From Sphingomonadales bacterium (GTDB lineage Bacteria; Bacteroidota; Bacteroidia; Flavobacteriales_D; Crocinitomicaceae): 64,000 nt of DNA. The notes under the pieces are model-generated. The model did no database searches, was not told the DNA's origin, and saw only the letters and a list, made by a program, of their open reading frames with translations. Numbering within the stretch: position 1 is the stretch's first letter; every line of letters starts with the position of its first letter. The translations under genes were made by a program, and so were the position numbers. This document shows positions 53,116 through 62,690 of the stretch, in pieces. The stretch lies in contig VHBC01000003.1 in NCBI GenBank assembly GCA_016872115.1, positions 1-64,000 on the forward strand, in the 5' to 3' direction.

Positions 53116-54276
53116 ATGGCAGAGATCAAAAACCTCAAAGACATCCAAAACTACGATTACAGTCTCGAAAAAATATTCCACGACGCCGAAGATTTCCTTC
53201 CTTTACTCGGCACTGACTACGTCGAACTTTATGTAGGAAATGCCAAGCAAAGCGCACATTATTATAAAACGGCATTCGGTTTTCAGTCAGATGCTTATGC
53301 AGGTTTAGAAACAGGTATGAAAGACCGCGTGTCGTATGTCCTCAAGCAAGATAAAATCCGCTTGGTACTCACTACGCCGCTCACCGAAGACGGCGAGCTC
53401 AATGCGCATATCAACAAACACGGCGACGGGGTCAAGGTTGTCGCGCTTTGGGTAGAGGATGCTACCAAAGCTTTCGAAGAAACAATAAAAAGAGGTGCCA
53501 AGCCATATATGCAGCCAACCCGCGAAGAAGACGCCGATGGTTGGGTTGTGCGCTCCGGTATTTATACATACGGCGAAACCGTTCATATTTTTGTTGAGCG
53601 TAAAAACTACAATGGCGCTTTCTTACCAGGCTATAAAAAATGGGAATCTCATTACAACCCTGAGCCGGTAGGGATTAAATTCATTGACCACATGGTTGGC
53701 AATGTAGGTTGGAACGAAATGAATGATTGGGTTGAGTTTTATGGCAAAGTCATGGGCTTTGCACAAATTGTTTCTTTCGACGATAAAGACATCTCTACCG
53801 ATTACACCGCCTTGATGTCAAAAGTGATGTCAAATGGCAATGGCCGCATCAAGTTCCCGATCAACGAACCTGCGGAGGGTAAAAAGAAATCCCAGATCGA
53901 GGAATACATCGATTTTTACAATGGCCCTGGTGTACAACACATTGCCGTAGCCACCAACGATATTGTTGCTACGGTTAGTGCCATGCGCGACCGCGGTGTT
54001 GAGTTCTTATATGTTCCAGACACTTATTACGACGATTTATTGGAACGCGTCGGAGCCATTGACGAAGATTTAGAATTACTGAAATCTCATGGCATATTAA
54101 TAGATCGCGACGACGAAGGTTATTTATTACAGCTTTTTACCAAGCCTGTTGTGGACCGCCCAACAATGTTCTTTGAGATTATTCAAAGAAAAGGCGCGCA
54201 ATCTTTCGGAAAAGGAAACTTTAAAGCCTTATTTGAAGCCATTGAGCGCGAACAAGAAAACCGCGGTACGCTTTAA
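53116..54276 (+). CDS. hppD: 4-hydroxyphenylpyruvate dioxygenase
   Basis: The 386-residue Fe(II) enzyme turns 4-hydroxyphenylpyruvate into homogentisate, the substrate of the upstream HmgA. It has two vicinal-oxygen-chelate halves; metal ligands are visible in IKFIDHMVGNVG (His), GPGVQHIAVATND (His) and TMFFEIIQRKG (Glu). An in-frame TTG at 53098 is too close to the predicted -7 box (TAATTTTG at 53093-53100), so the ATG at 53116 is preferred. That box suggests hppD may also have its own promoter. Confidence 0.95.
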   Translation: MAEIKNLKDIQNYDYSLEKIFHDAEDFLPLLGTDYVELYVGNAKQSAHYYKTAFGFQSDAYAGLETGMKDRVSYVLKQDKIRLVLTTPLTEDGELNAHINKHGDGVKVVALWVEDATKAFEETIKRGAKPYMQPTREEDADGWVVRSGIYTYGETVHIFVERKNYNGAFLPGYKKWESHYNPEPVGIKFIDHMVGNVGWNEMNDWVEFYGKVMGFAQIVSFDDKDISTDYTALMSKVMSNGNGRIKFPINEPAEGKKKSQIEEYIDFYNGPGVQHIAVATNDIVATVSAMRDRGVEFLYVPDTYYDDLLERVGAIDEDLELLKSHGILIDRDDEGYLLQLFTKPVVDRPTMFFEIIQRKGAQSFGKGNFKALFEAIEREQENRGTL

Positions 54277-54293
54277 ATCAGCGCGCGTTTATT

Positions 54294-54899
54294 TTATATA
54301 TTTTTCAGAAGAAGTTCAAACGCTGCGTAAATGCCGGCTTGGTCGTCGGCGTTGTATGCTTTTTGAATGGCCTCCACAATTTCAGCAATCTCTGTGACGC
54401 CATCTGCTTTTAATTGGTTCATGACTTCCTGAATCACAGCAGGTCGTGGACCCCATGTAAAAACTTCCTGTTGGTTTTCATCCAAACAGATCAATTTAGG
54501 TATGGACCTACCACCATTGGTCAGATAGGCATCCATTACCTGAGGGTGTTCGTCACGCAAGAGGTAAATGGATTGAATTTCTTTTGAAGCAGCAGCTAAT
54601 TTTTGGATAACGGGCACACACTGAGCAGCGTCACCACACCAAGGTTCAGTAAGCGTAATCCAAGTCCAATTTTTGGCTTTTAGTGTGAGTAAATTTATAA
54701 GTGATACCGGTATTTCAACCGTTTTATTGAGGCGCTTCATGCGCTGTAAATTCAGCTTCGTGTAATGCACATAGGGTGCACTTTGATTTGGACCACTCGT
54801 TTTTCCTTCTGCAACTAAATCAGTAGTGAAATGCATGTATTGTTCATAGGTAAGGCTTTTTTCAAAAAGAGTCGCCGAAAAAAGAGTTGAAGTTTGCAT
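54294..54899 (-). CDS. Thioredoxin-family protein
   Basis: The 201-residue cytoplasmic protein has a thioredoxin fold with WITLTEPWCGDAAQCVPVIQKLA at about residues 80-102, where the CxxC of thioredoxin is CGDAAQC (wider spacing). Similar thioredoxin-family proteins of unknown role are common in Bacteroidota. There is no signal peptide with the start at 54899; an in-frame codon at 54953 is unlikely because TATTTTTG, a full -7 box, lies at 54921-54928 on this strand. Confidence 0.85.
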   Translation of the reverse strand: MQTSTLFSATLFEKSLTYEQYMHFTTDLVAEGKTSGPNQSAPYVHYTKLNLQRMKRLNKTVEIPVSLINLLTLKAKNWTWITLTEPWCGDAAQCVPVIQKLAAASKEIQSIYLLRDEHPQVMDAYLTNGGRSIPKLICLDENQQEVFTWGPRPAVIQEVMNQLKADGVTEIAEIVEAIQKAYNADDQAGIYAAFELLLKNI

Positions 54900-54962
54900 A
54901 GAAAGTATTGATTGATCTTGCAAAAATACGTAGAGATTTGAGGATAAAATCAAAATAGGCGT

Positions 54963-54993
54963 TTTAAGATATCAAGAAGATTTTGTATATTTG
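54963..54993 (+). promoter_or_regulatory. Promoter of tRNA-His
   Basis: TATATTTG (54986-54993) matches the -7 consensus in full; TTTA at 54963-54966 stands in for TTTG with exactly 19 bases between. The tRNA begins 14 bases downstream. Confidence 0.6.
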
Positions 54994-55006
54994 CACCCAC
55001 CAAAAT

Positions 55007-55081
<75 letters not shown>

Positions 55082-55090
55082 CTTAAATAA

Positions 55091-55117
55091 AAGCCAGTTT
55101 AAATACTGGCTTTTTTT
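55091..55117. terminator. Terminator after tRNA-His
   Basis: AAGCCAGT and ACTGGCTT form an 8-bp stem with a TTAAAT loop followed by more T residues. It ends the tRNA transcript and overlaps the last codons and stop of the convergent hydrolase gene. Confidence 0.85.
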
Positions 55118-55938
55118 GTTTGTAAGCAATTCAAAGTTTGCTCGCATAACGTTTTTAAATGGAAGGGCAAGTGCTGTTGTGCCCAAGGATGCTGCGCTCC
55201 AAATACATGATCAGCCCCCTGAATTTGATGAAGTTGCGCACCCGAAACAGCTTGTAGTTCATAACCTTCTGAGATAGGAACCGATGTATCTTGGTCACCA
55301 TGAAAAAGATGAAGCTGTTCGCCAATTGCTTTTGCAGCGGCAAGGATATCAAGCTTATTTTTGCATAGAATATAATCTTCGTACAGGGAATAATATTGAG
55401 GCAATTGTTGTCCAGTGCGGCCATTTTTAATGAGCCGAATTCCGCTTCGTTTCCATTCTTCCAATTCCATTTCTTTTGGAAATCGCCTTTCGATGTCACA
55501 TATAGCAGCCCATGTACAAATCTGACCTAAGTGACTTTTGCACTGCCATTGTTGCGCAGCTAAGATGGACATGCCACCACCTCGGGAATGTCCAATCAGA
55601 TGTATTTTTTGATAAGTTCGTTGTTGGCTTTCGAGGTGGTTTAATAAAGAAGAAATATCTTCAAGTTCTTTGGAATAGGTATTTTGCCCAAAGGCTTTTT
55701 CATCGGTAAAATCAATCGGATTACTTACTGTACCGCCATTGTGAGAGAGATTGAAACGGCAAAAATCAAAACCACGAGCAGTAAAAAAATCTCGAACAAG
55801 ATGCCATGCCCCCCAATCCATAAAACCCATAAAGCCATGTGTAAAAACAATAAGTTCGCGATGCTTTGCCAGTGAGCTGAGCTCATAAAGACTTTTACGT
55901 CCATTTGCTCCGAAGTATATTTCTCGTTGAATTTTCAT
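55099..55938 (-). CDS. Alpha/beta hydrolase
   Basis: The 279-residue enzyme has the nucleophile elbow GHSRGGGMS at about residue 117, the acidic residue in LFHGDQDTSVPISEG, and the His in IQGADHVFGAQHPW. An oxyanion region (FTHGFMGFMDWGAW) is near the N terminus. This fits a soluble esterase or lipase-like enzyme of unknown substrate. Its start overlaps the stop of the small zinc-ribbon gene by four bases. Confidence 0.9.
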   Translation of the reverse strand: MKIQREIYFGANGRKSLYELSSLAKHRELIVFTHGFMGFMDWGAWHLVRDFFTARGFDFCRFNLSHNGGTVSNPIDFTDEKAFGQNTYSKELEDISSLLNHLESQQRTYQKIHLIGHSRGGGMSILAAQQWQCKSHLGQICTWAAICDIERRFPKEMELEEWKRSGIRLIKNGRTGQQLPQYYSLYEDYILCKNKLDILAAAKAIGEQLHLFHGDQDTSVPISEGYELQAVSGAQLHQIQGADHVFGAQHPWAQQHLPFHLKTLCEQTLNCLQTKKASI

Positions 55939-56315
55939 GGAAAAGAGGCGTTGTTTCGTTGAACGATAAACAATTGCTGATCACTGATTCGAAGGTAGCC
56001 AAAATCGTAACAAAAGATGTAAACCTGTCCATTTTTGGCGATTTTTTGATGGGTATGAAACTCAAAGTTATAACCTCGTTTGTGAAGTTCGAGTTCCAAT
56101 ACGTTGCGTTTCTTTTCGTTGAGCAGCAATTGCGCTAATATGCGTTGGTTGTTCAAAAGAATGCGGTTAATTTGACGTTGTAGCGCGAATTTTTGCGCAT
56201 AATTGCGGTTATTAAATTGATTTCGACAATAGTCGGAACAAAATTTTTGATCACGTCGACCTTTGAGTTGCACACCACATTCTTGACAAATACGTTGATG
56301 AAAGTAAAAATCCAT
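55935..56315 (-). CDS. Small Zn-ribbon protein of unknown function
   Basis: With the start at 56315 the product is 126 residues. The N terminus has a Cys4 site (ICQECGVQLKGRRDQKFCSDYCRNQF in outline) similar to zinc-ribbon proteins found across Bacteroidota (DUF2116-like). The rest is basic and helical (LNEKKRNVLELELHKRGY). The upstream in-frame Met at 56432 would add a hydrophobic stretch unlike the family, so I prefer 56315. It is coupled to the hydrolase gene by a four-base overlap and divergent from rpoD. Confidence 0.75.
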   Translation of the reverse strand: MDFYFHQRICQECGVQLKGRRDQKFCSDYCRNQFNNRNYAQKFALQRQINRILLNNQRILAQLLLNEKKRNVLELELHKRGYNFEFHTHQKIAKNGQVYIFCYDFGYLRISDQQLFIVQRNNASFP

Positions 56316-56497
56316 TTGAACCAAACGTCGTCGGACGGGTTTTACATATAAAGTCGAACTAGAAATCTTCGATGAAATCAGTAAAATAAGCACTAGAACA
56401 GGGTGTTTGAACAAATCTTTGTAACGACGCAAAAAAAAATGCGTTCAAGGCGAACCTTTCTGCGTTTTATCAGTAGAAGGGAAAGCAATTAGAAAAT

Positions 56498-57367
56498 ATG
56501 AGGCAGTTAAAAATCGCAAAACAGGTCACCAACAGAGAGACCGCATCTTTAGACAAGTATTTACAAGAAATAGGTCGCGTAGACCTAATCACCGCAGATG
56601 AAGAAGTTGAGCTAGCTCGCAAAATCAAAGCCGGTGACCGCGTAGCGCTCGAGCGCCTAACAAAAGCCAATTTGCGCTTTGTGGTTTCGGTAGCCAAGCA
56701 ATACCAAAACCAAGGTTTGGCATTACCAGATCTCATCAATGAAGGTAATTTGGGTCTGATCAAAGCAGCCGAGCGTTTCGATGAAACCCGTGGATTCAAG
56801 TTCATTTCTTATGCCGTTTGGTGGATTCGCCAGTCTATTTTGCAAGCTTTGGCAGAGCAAGCACGTATTGTTCGTTTGCCGCTCAACAAAATTGGCAACA
56901 TCAATAAAATCAATCGCGCGTATTCAGAACTCGAGCAAAAACTTGAGCGTCCACCAAGTGCTGACGAGCTCGCCGAGTTCTTGAATGTTACACCAGAAGA
57001 AGTGAAACAAACGCTTTCTCAGAATGGCCGTCATATTTCAATGGATGCACCGCTCATCGAAGGCGACGACTCTACATCCACCATGTACGACGTCATGCAA
57101 GGCGACTCATTACCTGGCCCTGAGGCAAGTCTCACGCTTGAGTCTTTGCGTTCAGATATCCGCCGTTCGTTAACAAGTCTTACACCGCGTGAAAGCGAAG
57201 TAATCAGCATGTTCTACGGTCTAGATGGCAAAGCACCTTTGTCACTAGAAGAGATCGGAGATAAATTCGAACTCACCCGTGAGCGCGTTCGTCAAATCAA
57301 AGAGAAGGCCATTCGCCGCCTCAAACATACCAACAAAAACAAAGTACTGAAAAGCTACTTAGGATAA
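56498..57367 (+). CDS. rpoD: Primary RNA polymerase sigma factor (RpoD/SigA type)
   Basis: The 289-residue sigma factor starts [26 protein letters not shown] in outline, has region 2 ([50 protein letters not shown] in outline), region 3 and region 4 ([35 protein letters not shown]). The short N terminus, lacking region 1.1, is the normal form in Bacteroidota, where this sigma reads TTTG-N19-TAnnTTTG promoters such as those in this window. A terminator follows immediately. Confidence 0.97.
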   Translation: MRQLKIAKQVTNRETASLDKYLQEIGRVDLITADEEVELARKIKAGDRVALERLTKANLRFVVSVAKQYQNQGLALPDLINEGNLGLIKAAERFDETRGFKFISYAVWWIRQSILQALAEQARIVRLPLNKIGNINKINRAYSELEQKLERPPSADELAEFLNVTPEEVKQTLSQNGRHISMDAPLIEGDDSTSTMYDVMQGDSLPGPEASLTLESLRSDIRRSLTSLTPRESEVISMFYGLDGKAPLSLEEIGDKFELTRERVRQIKEKAIRRLKHTNKNKVLKSYLG

Positions 57368-57370
57368 ATA

Positions 57371-57398
57371 AAAAAAGGAACCGCGAGGTTCCTTTTTT
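57371..57398. terminator. Bidirectional terminator between rpoD and priA
   Basis: A perfect 12-bp inverted repeat (AAAAAAGGAACC with GGTTCCTTTTTT) around a GCGA loop lies between the two convergent genes. Confidence 0.92.
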
Positions 57399-57401
57399 GT
57401 T

Positions 57402-59885
57402 TTACATCGGATCTACATCAATGCTGATCTGGATGCCTTTGAATTTGACTTGTTGATAGAAGACATCGATGTCTTGTAAGATGCGGGCCTTTACTTTTTT
57501 GTCGGGGGCACCTCTTTCTATTTTAAGTTTGATTTCTTTGAGGAATTTGTTTTGAATGCGCTTGACCAATGGAAACTCTGGGCCAAGTACCCTTTCCTTA
57601 AACACATCTCGGAGCTGCTCTGCAAAAAAATGGGCGCCTTCATTGAGGATTTCTTCTTTTTCGTGCTTGAGGGTGAGTTGGATGATTTTATAGAAAGGCG
57701 GATAAAAAAAGCGCTCGCGTTCTTCGATTTCCACTTCGTAGAAACCAAGAAAATCATGAGCCATGACGCGCTCAAGCACCCAATGTTCTGCTTGGGCACT
57801 TTGTATGACAACTTTTCCTTGCTTTTCTTTTCGACCTGCGCGCCCGGCAACTTGAGACATCAGTTGAAAAGCCCGCTCGTAGGCTCGAAAGTCAGGTCTA
57901 TTTAACAGCATATCGGCATCGAGAATTCCGACCAAAGAAACGTGGTCAAAGTCGAGGCCTTTGGTGACCATTTGCGTACCGATAAGCACATCGATGCGGC
58001 GCTGCGAAAAATCGTCAATGATTTCTTCGTAAGCATTTTTGGAGCGCGTGCTATCGAGATCCATGCGCTTGAAAACGGTGTTTGGAAAAATGAGTTGAAG
58101 TTCGTCCTCAATTTTCTCTGTACCAAAGCCAATCATACGCAATCTATTGCTTCCGCAATTGGTACATGAACCGATTGGTGGGGTGGCATAACTGCAATAG
58201 TGGCATTTGAGCATATTGCTCAGTTTATGGTAGGTAAGGCTGACGTCGCAATGCTGACAACGCGGCGTCCAGGCACAAACTTCACAGGACCATATAGGCG
58301 TATAGCCACGTCTGTTCTGAAACAAAATAATTTGTTCTTTTTTATCGAGAGCTAACTTCATTTCGTCGAGCAATAAACTCGAAAAATGTGATTGCATGTT
58401 TTTGAGTCTTTTCTCGCGTTTGAGATCGGCGCAAAGCATGAGTGGTAATTGAAGTCCTTTGTATCGCTCGCGCAATTCTACCAAATGGTATTTACCTAGT
58501 TTGGCATTTTGAAAAGATTCCAGAGAAGGTGTGGCCGAGCCTAGCAAGACCTTTGCCTCGTACATTTTGGCCAAGACAATTGAGGCGTCTCGGGCGTTGT
58601 AGCGCGGCGAGGGGTCATATTGCTTGAATGAAGCTTCGTGTTCTTCGTCAACGATAACCAGACCAAGGTCAGCGAAAGGCAAAAATACAGAAGAACGCGC
58701 ACCGATAATTATCCTGAATTTAGTTGGGTCATTGGCCAAAACGTGGTTCCAGATTTCAATGCGCTCATTTTGATTGAATCGACTGTGATATACCCCTACG
58801 AGATCTCCAAAATAATGCTGGAGCCTTGTAATAAGCTGCGTGGTGAGCGCGATTTCAGGTATCAAGAAAAGCACTTGTTTACCGAAGTCTAAGTACTGTT
58901 GAATCAGTTGAACATAAATTTCTGTTTTACCCGATCCGGTGACACCATAAAATAAACAGACGTCTTTTTGCAGAAAGCCCGCTTCTATTTCTTCGAGCGC
59001 TGCCTGCTGTACGTCGGTGAGTGGTTTAAATGCACCTTTTCCTTCCCCAATGCTTTTGAAACGATCAATTTGCAGGCGTTCAATTGTAAAAACGCCTTGT
59101 TTTTCGAGTGTGGCCAACGCGCTGGCGCTCAAACCTTCTTGTAATAAGTGTGATTTAGAGACCGGCAGGTGCAATCCTCCGGCTTCACTTGCCTTGTGAA
59201 TGAAACGCAATAGAATTGCAAGTTGTTTGTCTGAACGTGCTTTTCGTTCGAGGGTATTCAAAAAAACAGAAAGTTGTTCTTCTTGTTGGTATTCAGGGTC
59301 GAGAAAAACAAAAAGTTGTGTTTTTGGCGCATACCGTTCTTGGACTTCCTCTGCACTGGCAATAAGCTTAAGATCAAGTAGTTTTTTAAGATAAGGCTGA
59401 ATGGTTTTGATACCGAGTCTTTCGGCAAGCTCTTTGCTGCTAAGTTGCTCCTGGATGTAGAGTAATTCGAGTATTTCTTCAGCTCTGGTACTGAGTGTTG
59501 GTGTTTGTAGGGGTGCGTCTGGATGCAAGCAAAATTTGGCTTCGCTTGCCAATTTAAAATTGGCTGGCAACGCTGCGTTCATGACATCGCCGATGGGGGC
59601 CATATAATAGGTACTGACCCAATCCCAGAAAGCCATTTGCTTGGGGCTTAAAATTGGGAATTCATCAAGAATGGTATCGATGTATTTGGCTTGGTAGTTT
59701 TGCGGCACCAAAGAATGCACGTTGGTAACTATTCCGGTGAGTAATTTACTTTTACCGAATGGAACCAATACCCTTAGACCGGCACCAATTTGTTGATTGA
59801 GTTCAAATGGAACGCGATAAGTGAAAACCTGCCGCATTGGGACTGGCAGCAAGACATCAGCGAAGAGTGTCTGGCGTTCAGTCAT
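57402..59885 (-). CDS. priA: Primosomal helicase PriA
   Basis: The 827-residue superfamily 2 helicase restarts replication forks. It shows the N-terminal DNA-binding domain (FADVLLPVPMRQVFTYRVP), Walker A FYGVTGSGKTEIYVQL, the IVDEEHEASFKQ box, and the zinc-binding Cys clusters (CEVCAWTPRCQHC, CHYC and CTNCGS) before the C-terminal helicase half (TQMVTKGLDFDHVSLVG, MSQVAGRAGR). It starts two bases after the DUF4249 stop and is the last gene of a four-gene run. Confidence 0.97.
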   Translation of the reverse strand: MTERQTLFADVLLPVPMRQVFTYRVPFELNQQIGAGLRVLVPFGKSKLLTGIVTNVHSLVPQNYQAKYIDTILDEFPILSPKQMAFWDWVSTYYMAPIGDVMNAALPANFKLASEAKFCLHPDAPLQTPTLSTRAEEILELLYIQEQLSSKELAERLGIKTIQPYLKKLLDLKLIASAEEVQERYAPKTQLFVFLDPEYQQEEQLSVFLNTLERKARSDKQLAILLRFIHKASEAGGLHLPVSKSHLLQEGLSASALATLEKQGVFTIERLQIDRFKSIGEGKGAFKPLTDVQQAALEEIEAGFLQKDVCLFYGVTGSGKTEIYVQLIQQYLDFGKQVLFLIPEIALTTQLITRLQHYFGDLVGVYHSRFNQNERIEIWNHVLANDPTKFRIIIGARSSVFLPFADLGLVIVDEEHEASFKQYDPSPRYNARDASIVLAKMYEAKVLLGSATPSLESFQNAKLGKYHLVELRERYKGLQLPLMLCADLKREKRLKNMQSHFSSLLLDEMKLALDKKEQIILFQNRRGYTPIWSCEVCAWTPRCQHCDVSLTYHKLSNMLKCHYCSYATPPIGSCTNCGSNRLRMIGFGTEKIEDELQLIFPNTVFKRMDLDSTRSKNAYEEIIDDFSQRRIDVLIGTQMVTKGLDFDHVSLVGILDADMLLNRPDFRAYERAFQLMSQVAGRAGRKEKQGKVVIQSAQAEHWVLERVMAHDFLGFYEVEIEERERFFYPPFYKIIQLTLKHEKEEILNEGAHFFAEQLRDVFKERVLGPEFPLVKRIQNKFLKEIKLKIERGAPDKKVKARILQDIDVFYQQVKFKGIQISIDVDPM

Positions 59886-59887
59886 TT

Positions 59888-61030
59888 TTAGTTGCAGGCA
59901 AAAGATTCCTCTTGCCCAACAACGTTATCTCCTGGATGATTTGAACAGAACAACAAAAAGCCCGTAATCGGACCGCTGCAAAGTTCTCTTGTCGACTTTT
60001 TGTCGATGGCACGGATGTACGCTTGTTGTGGCGAAGTATAGAAGGGTTTGTAATAGGTAACGGTCTGTCTTGAGGAAAAGATTCCGACCACACGCTTGCC
60101 ATTGGAAACACTTAGGTTGGTATAAGTGGGCTTGTTTTGAGCCAAACTCGAGCTTGGTGCATTGACACTCATGTAATTATATAAATCCTCTGCACCGCCG
60201 GTTAGGATCACTCTAATGGCTTTGAATGTTCGTTTGTCGATGGATGGGTTTGCGGTGACATTGCTTTTGATGAGGTCATAAAAGGTGCGTCCGTTAGCAG
60301 AAAAAGTTCTTGAAGTATATGGTTCGACAGGTGCTTCGCCGAGTTTCCATCTAAATGATTTTAAATTAATGGCTGTCCCTTGATGTTCGTTAAAGAGGAT
60401 ATCCAAGTGGGCACTTGTAATATAGGAATTGCCCGTATTGGAAATGGAGACCCCACTCGAAATATATTCTCCTGGATCATCGGCAAATTTGAAGGTAAAA
60501 TTTTGAGAAGCAGCAGGGGAGGTCATGCCGTGAACCAGATCGGTCTGGCCTGTTACTTCGAATTCGCCACCATTGATTACTGCCTTGAAACGATAAGTTG
60601 CTGTCGGAATCAGAGAGCTCATAAGCGGATTCGGAGATGTTTGTATGGCTTCAAGTGGGCCAGTTGGAAGGGTCTTGAAATAATATACTTTTTGTTCTGG
60701 GCCATAAAATAGGCCATTGGTATCTTTATCTTGAACGATCGAATCTTTGAGGGTCCAGGTTCGGGTTACTTGGCCATTGACCACCTCGCTGATTGTTGCA
60801 TCGACTTGATCAAAATAATTCGAGTCTGCAATTTGAGCGATGTCCAGTGCAGAGCCGGGGCCAATAAAGGCTCTTGTAATTTTAATCATGTGGATAGAGT
60901 CGGCTTGATCCAATAGACCATAGACTACTGCAGTCTCGACGAAATCGCCATCGAGGATGATGTCTTCTTCGCAAGAGCTCAGCATAAAAGCGCTGAAAAG
61001 GAGAATGGAGAGGAATTTGAAAAAAGGCAT
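59888..61030 (-). CDS. DUF4249 family lipoprotein
   Basis: The 380-residue product has a lipobox (FMLSSC, Cys20) and the family pattern EEDIILDGDFVETAVVYGLLDQADSIHMIKI in outline, with IRVILTGGAEDLYNYM later. DUF4249 proteins are Bacteroidota surface lipoproteins usually found next to a TonB-dependent receptor; here there is none in view. It lies 17 bases after a lipoprotein FKBP gene and two bases before priA. Confidence 0.9.
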   Translation of the reverse strand: MPFFKFLSILLFSAFMLSSCEEDIILDGDFVETAVVYGLLDQADSIHMIKITRAFIGPGSALDIAQIADSNYFDQVDATISEVVNGQVTRTWTLKDSIVQDKDTNGLFYGPEQKVYYFKTLPTGPLEAIQTSPNPLMSSLIPTATYRFKAVINGGEFEVTGQTDLVHGMTSPAASQNFTFKFADDPGEYISSGVSISNTGNSYITSAHLDILFNEHQGTAINLKSFRWKLGEAPVEPYTSRTFSANGRTFYDLIKSNVTANPSIDKRTFKAIRVILTGGAEDLYNYMSVNAPSSSLAQNKPTYTNLSVSNGKRVVGIFSSRQTVTYYKPFYTSPQQAYIRAIDKKSTRELCSGPITGFLLFCSNHPGDNVVGQEESFACN

Positions 61031-61047
61031 GATTTATATGATAAAAT

Positions 61048-61977
61048 TTATGGTCTTTGGGTCGGCGCAATAGCGGTATTTGGCGCTAGCGCTTTTTCAA
61101 TTTCTAAAAGTTCCATCTCAAAAATGAGTGGGGAGTATGGCTTGATATTGGCACCTTGTGGTGGATTGCCTGCGTAGGCTAGTTCTTGAGGAACAAACAA
61201 GCGAATTTTGGTGCCGACATTCATGAGTTGCACGCCTTCGGTCCAGCCCGGAATTACTTCGTTTAGTCCAAAGCTAATACCTTGTCCTGATGGCGATTGG
61301 TCGAAAATACTTCCATCTGGATTCATGCCAATGTAGCTCATTTTGACGCGTGAATCACGTGTTGGTTTGGGCCCTTTTCCTGTTTTAATTAAGATGTATT
61401 GTAAACCACTGGCTGTGGTAATCACCCCTGGTTTTTGCTTGTTGGCTGCCATGAAAGCATCGCCTTCCGCTTTGTAACCAGCTGTAATTTTTTGATATTT
61501 GACATTCATGAGGGCTTCAAAACCTGCCATGATTTTTTTGCGATCGAGGCCTTTAAGTGCGGCAGCATCACGTTTGTTGAGACCGTCTGCAAAACCCTTT
61601 TTAACGAAATCGCTATTGATAAGGCTTTTGGCATTAAGCTCTTTAAAATAATGATCAAAGCGCTCGCGGTTGATTTTACCAACGGCAAACGAACCTTGTT
61701 CTTTGTATTTTTCGTTGAAACTTTGACCAGTTTGTCCAAGGAGTAATTCGAGGTCGCGGTAGAATTTTTTCAGTTCAACTTCTTTTACAGGGTTCTCGAA
61801 ACCTTCAATCATTTTTTCTTTATCCATTTTGGTAAACGGCGCTTGGGTAATGAAAGGTTTGGCAATTTCTACTCCCAAAAGGTAAGAATAGCGCTCTTTG
61901 TCAGATTTAAAAGTTACGACTTCGTCTCCGCAAGCAAATAGTAAAAATAGAAGGGTAAATATGGAAAGGAATTTCAT
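61048..61977 (-). CDS. FKBP-type peptidyl-prolyl isomerase lipoprotein
   Basis: The 309-residue product starts with a signal and lipobox (LLFLLFAC, Cys16), has an FKBP-associated N-terminal helical domain (DKERYSYLLGVEIAKPFI) and an FKBP domain at about residues 195-300 (ASGLQYILIKTGKGPKPTRDS, GLNEVIPGWTEGVQLMNVGTKIRLFVPQELAY). A frame open to 62073 overlaps the next FKBP gene, but the lipobox fixes the start at 61977. It helps fold proteins in the periplasm or outer membrane. Confidence 0.93.
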   Translation of the reverse strand: MKFLSIFTLLFLLFACGDEVVTFKSDKERYSYLLGVEIAKPFITQAPFTKMDKEKMIEGFENPVKEVELKKFYRDLELLLGQTGQSFNEKYKEQGSFAVGKINRERFDHYFKELNAKSLINSDFVKKGFADGLNKRDAAALKGLDRKKIMAGFEALMNVKYQKITAGYKAEGDAFMAANKQKPGVITTASGLQYILIKTGKGPKPTRDSRVKMSYIGMNPDGSIFDQSPSGQGISFGLNEVIPGWTEGVQLMNVGTKIRLFVPQELAYAGNPPQGANIKPYSPLIFEMELLEIEKALAPNTAIAPTQRP

Positions 61978-61990
61978 AAGAAGTGAGTTG

Positions 61991-62590
61991 TTAAGCGATA
62001 GAGAGTAGTTCGACGTCAAATAATAATGCGGCATATGGTTGGATGGCTCCACCCGGATGTGGGTTGGCACCATAAGCGAGTTCTTGTGGAATGTAGAGTC
62101 GGTATTTGGAACCTTCAGACATGAGTTGTAATGCTTCGGTCCAGCCTTTGATTACCTGATTGACGCCAAAAGTAGCGGGCGTTCCGCGCTGTACAGAGCT
62201 GTCGAAAACAGTGCCGTCAATGAGTGAGCCATGGTAATGAACGGTGACTTGGCTTGTTGGGCCCGGCACTGGGCCGTTGCCTTCTTGCAGTACTTCGTAC
62301 TGTAAACCACTTGCAGTGGTTTGCACCTCTGGCCGCTTCGCGTTGTCGGCCAAGAAGGCCTCTCCGGCCTTTTTAACGGCGTCGTATTTGAGGTGTTTTT
62401 GTGAATCTAAAAAACGCTGAATATGCAGATTTGCTTCTTCTGGTGACATTTCAGTTTGGTCGCCGTTAAAAATGTCACGCATGCCAGCTAATACTTGATC
62501 GAGGTCAAGCGAGGAAAGGTCTTGTTGTTTTAAACTTTCGGCGATACTCATGCCTACACCATAGGATGCTTTTACTTTGTCTGTGTCCAT
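61991..62590 (-). CDS. FKBP-type peptidyl-prolyl isomerase (no signal peptide)
   Basis: The 199-residue protein has an FKBP-N-like helical part (KASYGVGMSIAESLKQQDL) and a complete FKBP domain (TTASGLQYEVLQEGNGPVPG, VTVHYHGSLIDGTVFDSS, VIKGWTEALQLMSEGSKYRLYIPQELAYG). It lacks a signal sequence and so may be cytosolic, unlike the lipoprotein paralogue 13 bases downstream. The two look like products of an old duplication. Confidence 0.93.
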   Translation of the reverse strand: MDTDKVKASYGVGMSIAESLKQQDLSSLDLDQVLAGMRDIFNGDQTEMSPEEANLHIQRFLDSQKHLKYDAVKKAGEAFLADNAKRPEVQTTASGLQYEVLQEGNGPVPGPTSQVTVHYHGSLIDGTVFDSSVQRGTPATFGVNQVIKGWTEALQLMSEGSKYRLYIPQELAYGANPHPGGAIQPYAALLFDVELLSIA

Positions 62591-62690
62591 GTTAACTTAA
62601 AACGCGAATTTACCGAAAAAAGCCCGCTTATCCTTAACACTTTGAATTAATCCAGAAACTTTTTCTGCTTTTTAGCGTATAAGGCCCTCG

